A stretch of DNA of 64,000 bases. Source: Piscicola geometra. Its lineage: Eukaryota; Annelida; Clitellata; Hirudinida; Piscicolidae. Where the stretch lies: positions 9,743,147 through 9,807,146 of the forward strand of contig OX030955.1 in assembly GCA_943735955.1 (NCBI GenBank). The letters are read 5' to 3'. The translations under genes and the position numbers were made by a program. Of the stretch, positions 63,160 through 64,000 are shown one piece after another. Numbering within the stretch: position 1 is the stretch's first letter; every line of letters begins with the position of its first letter. The notes under the pieces are model-generated. The model had not been told where the DNA came from, ran no database searches, and saw nothing but the letters and a program-made list of their open reading frames with translations.

Positions 63160-64000
63160 TAGCTATTTTAATTGCTACTCCTTCAACTACTATTCTTTTA
63201 CAACTTTTTTTTCACCATCACTATCTGAAGCTTTAATTTGTATTGCGACATCTTTTATTAATACTTATTGACTATGTTCAGGCAACTCTATAAAATAAAG
63301 ACGTATTCAATAAGAAAAAAACAGCTTTCTTTAAAGATTAAAAATAACATTCTATTCGGTCCCCGTGCTCCGATCGAAAGATAAACCTGCCATCTTTCAG
63401 CTTCCTACTCCAAATAATCAACAAGTTAATGGGTTTTTGTGAGAAAAAAACATCTGTACATGGCATAAAAAAGAACGCTTATAGATCAATTCATTCATGT
63501 GGAACTCAACAAATTGACTAGAGAACGCAAATGGAGGTCAGCTGGTGTGCAGGGAGCTAATGAAAACGAACGAATAATGTTTAGGACCGATCTTCATAGG
63601 TGATGACAAGGTTCAAATTAATAAAAGAACCCACTTTCTTCTAATTAGTTCGGCTGCTATCTCCTCCACCCACTATTGGCATTGAGTTACTGTCCCTTGC
63701 TAAGGCTTTAGTGTCTTGCCCTGTGTACTTTACGCCCTTAAATTACATTGATTTTCTAAATTTACGTTTTCATACAAACTCAAAATAAGTCACTATGAAC
63801 AAAATATTTACATATGAACTATTTTTTATCAAAATTTTATTTCAGCTGTCTCATTGGATACGCATTTCTTCAACCCCCATTACCACCTTCGCTCTGATCA
63901 CTAGCACAGTTTGTGTCGGTATTGGTAGACACGTTTGTGGTTTATGAAGTATCAGAATAATGTAGAGATCCCTCTAGATTACGTACCGTCTAATGCGTAG
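63160..64000. other. Intergenic to window end, nothing recognised
   Basis: No open frame with coding character. Two patches of moderate GC at about 63360-63410 and 63640-63730 were not identified. Confidence 0.45.

Overview
The window looks like AT-rich nuclear DNA of an invertebrate, most likely a protostome (possibly a lophotrochozoan or annelid). Evidence: short GT-AG introns, a decayed innexin (a protostome gap-junction family), C-type and F-type lectin-like genes, dense DNA transposons, L2-type and other non-LTR elements, tRNA-derived SINE sequence and very long microsatellites. There is no bacterial gene organisation, no rRNA and no convincing functional tRNA. The species cannot be fixed from the sequence alone.

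Layout. 1-7534: mostly AT-rich intergenic DNA with a tRNA-like SINE head, a 460-bp (ACAAT)n array and a (CA)n array. 7535-14408: a nested transposon stack: a TA-flanked TIR element contains a SINE-like insert and a hAT element, which holds a second hAT fragment and an L2-type LINE interrupted by another, GC-rich LINE. 15245-21447: two serine protease copies head to head. The left copy is intact (7 exons, 258 aa). The right copy is a pseudogene. A hAT element lies between them. 21785-22158: a SINE with a LINE-like tail. 23045-24546: a pogo-like relic. 24993-29407: a four-exon F-type-lectin-like gene (184 aa) whose second intron holds two nested hAT elements. 29592-32142 and 39556-43137: a 2.5-kb segmental duplication carrying a TIR element and a C-type lectin gene; the right lectin copy is complete (153 aa), the left has lost its signal peptide. 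34354-35794: a TIR element of unknown superfamily. 36150-39505: a secreted Cys-rich protein built of repeated 32-codon phase-1 exons. 43763-45090: tandem repeats, then an innexin pseudogene (45118-45611) and a LINE 3' fragment (46320-47134). 47140-54373 and 56040-61899: little recognisable. 54374-56026: an intronless 550-aa leucine-rich-repeat protein. 61900-63121: a 1.2-kb uninterrupted (ACT)n array.

The genes that look alive (chymotrypsin-fold protease, F-type-lectin-like protein, C-type lectin, Cys-rich module protein, LRR protein) all carry or probably carry a signal peptide. The region therefore resembles a cluster of secreted digestive or innate-immune effectors, being duplicated and broken by transposons. 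Most of these genes are visible only when exons are joined in phase across introns; single open frames miss them. Joint function is inference.
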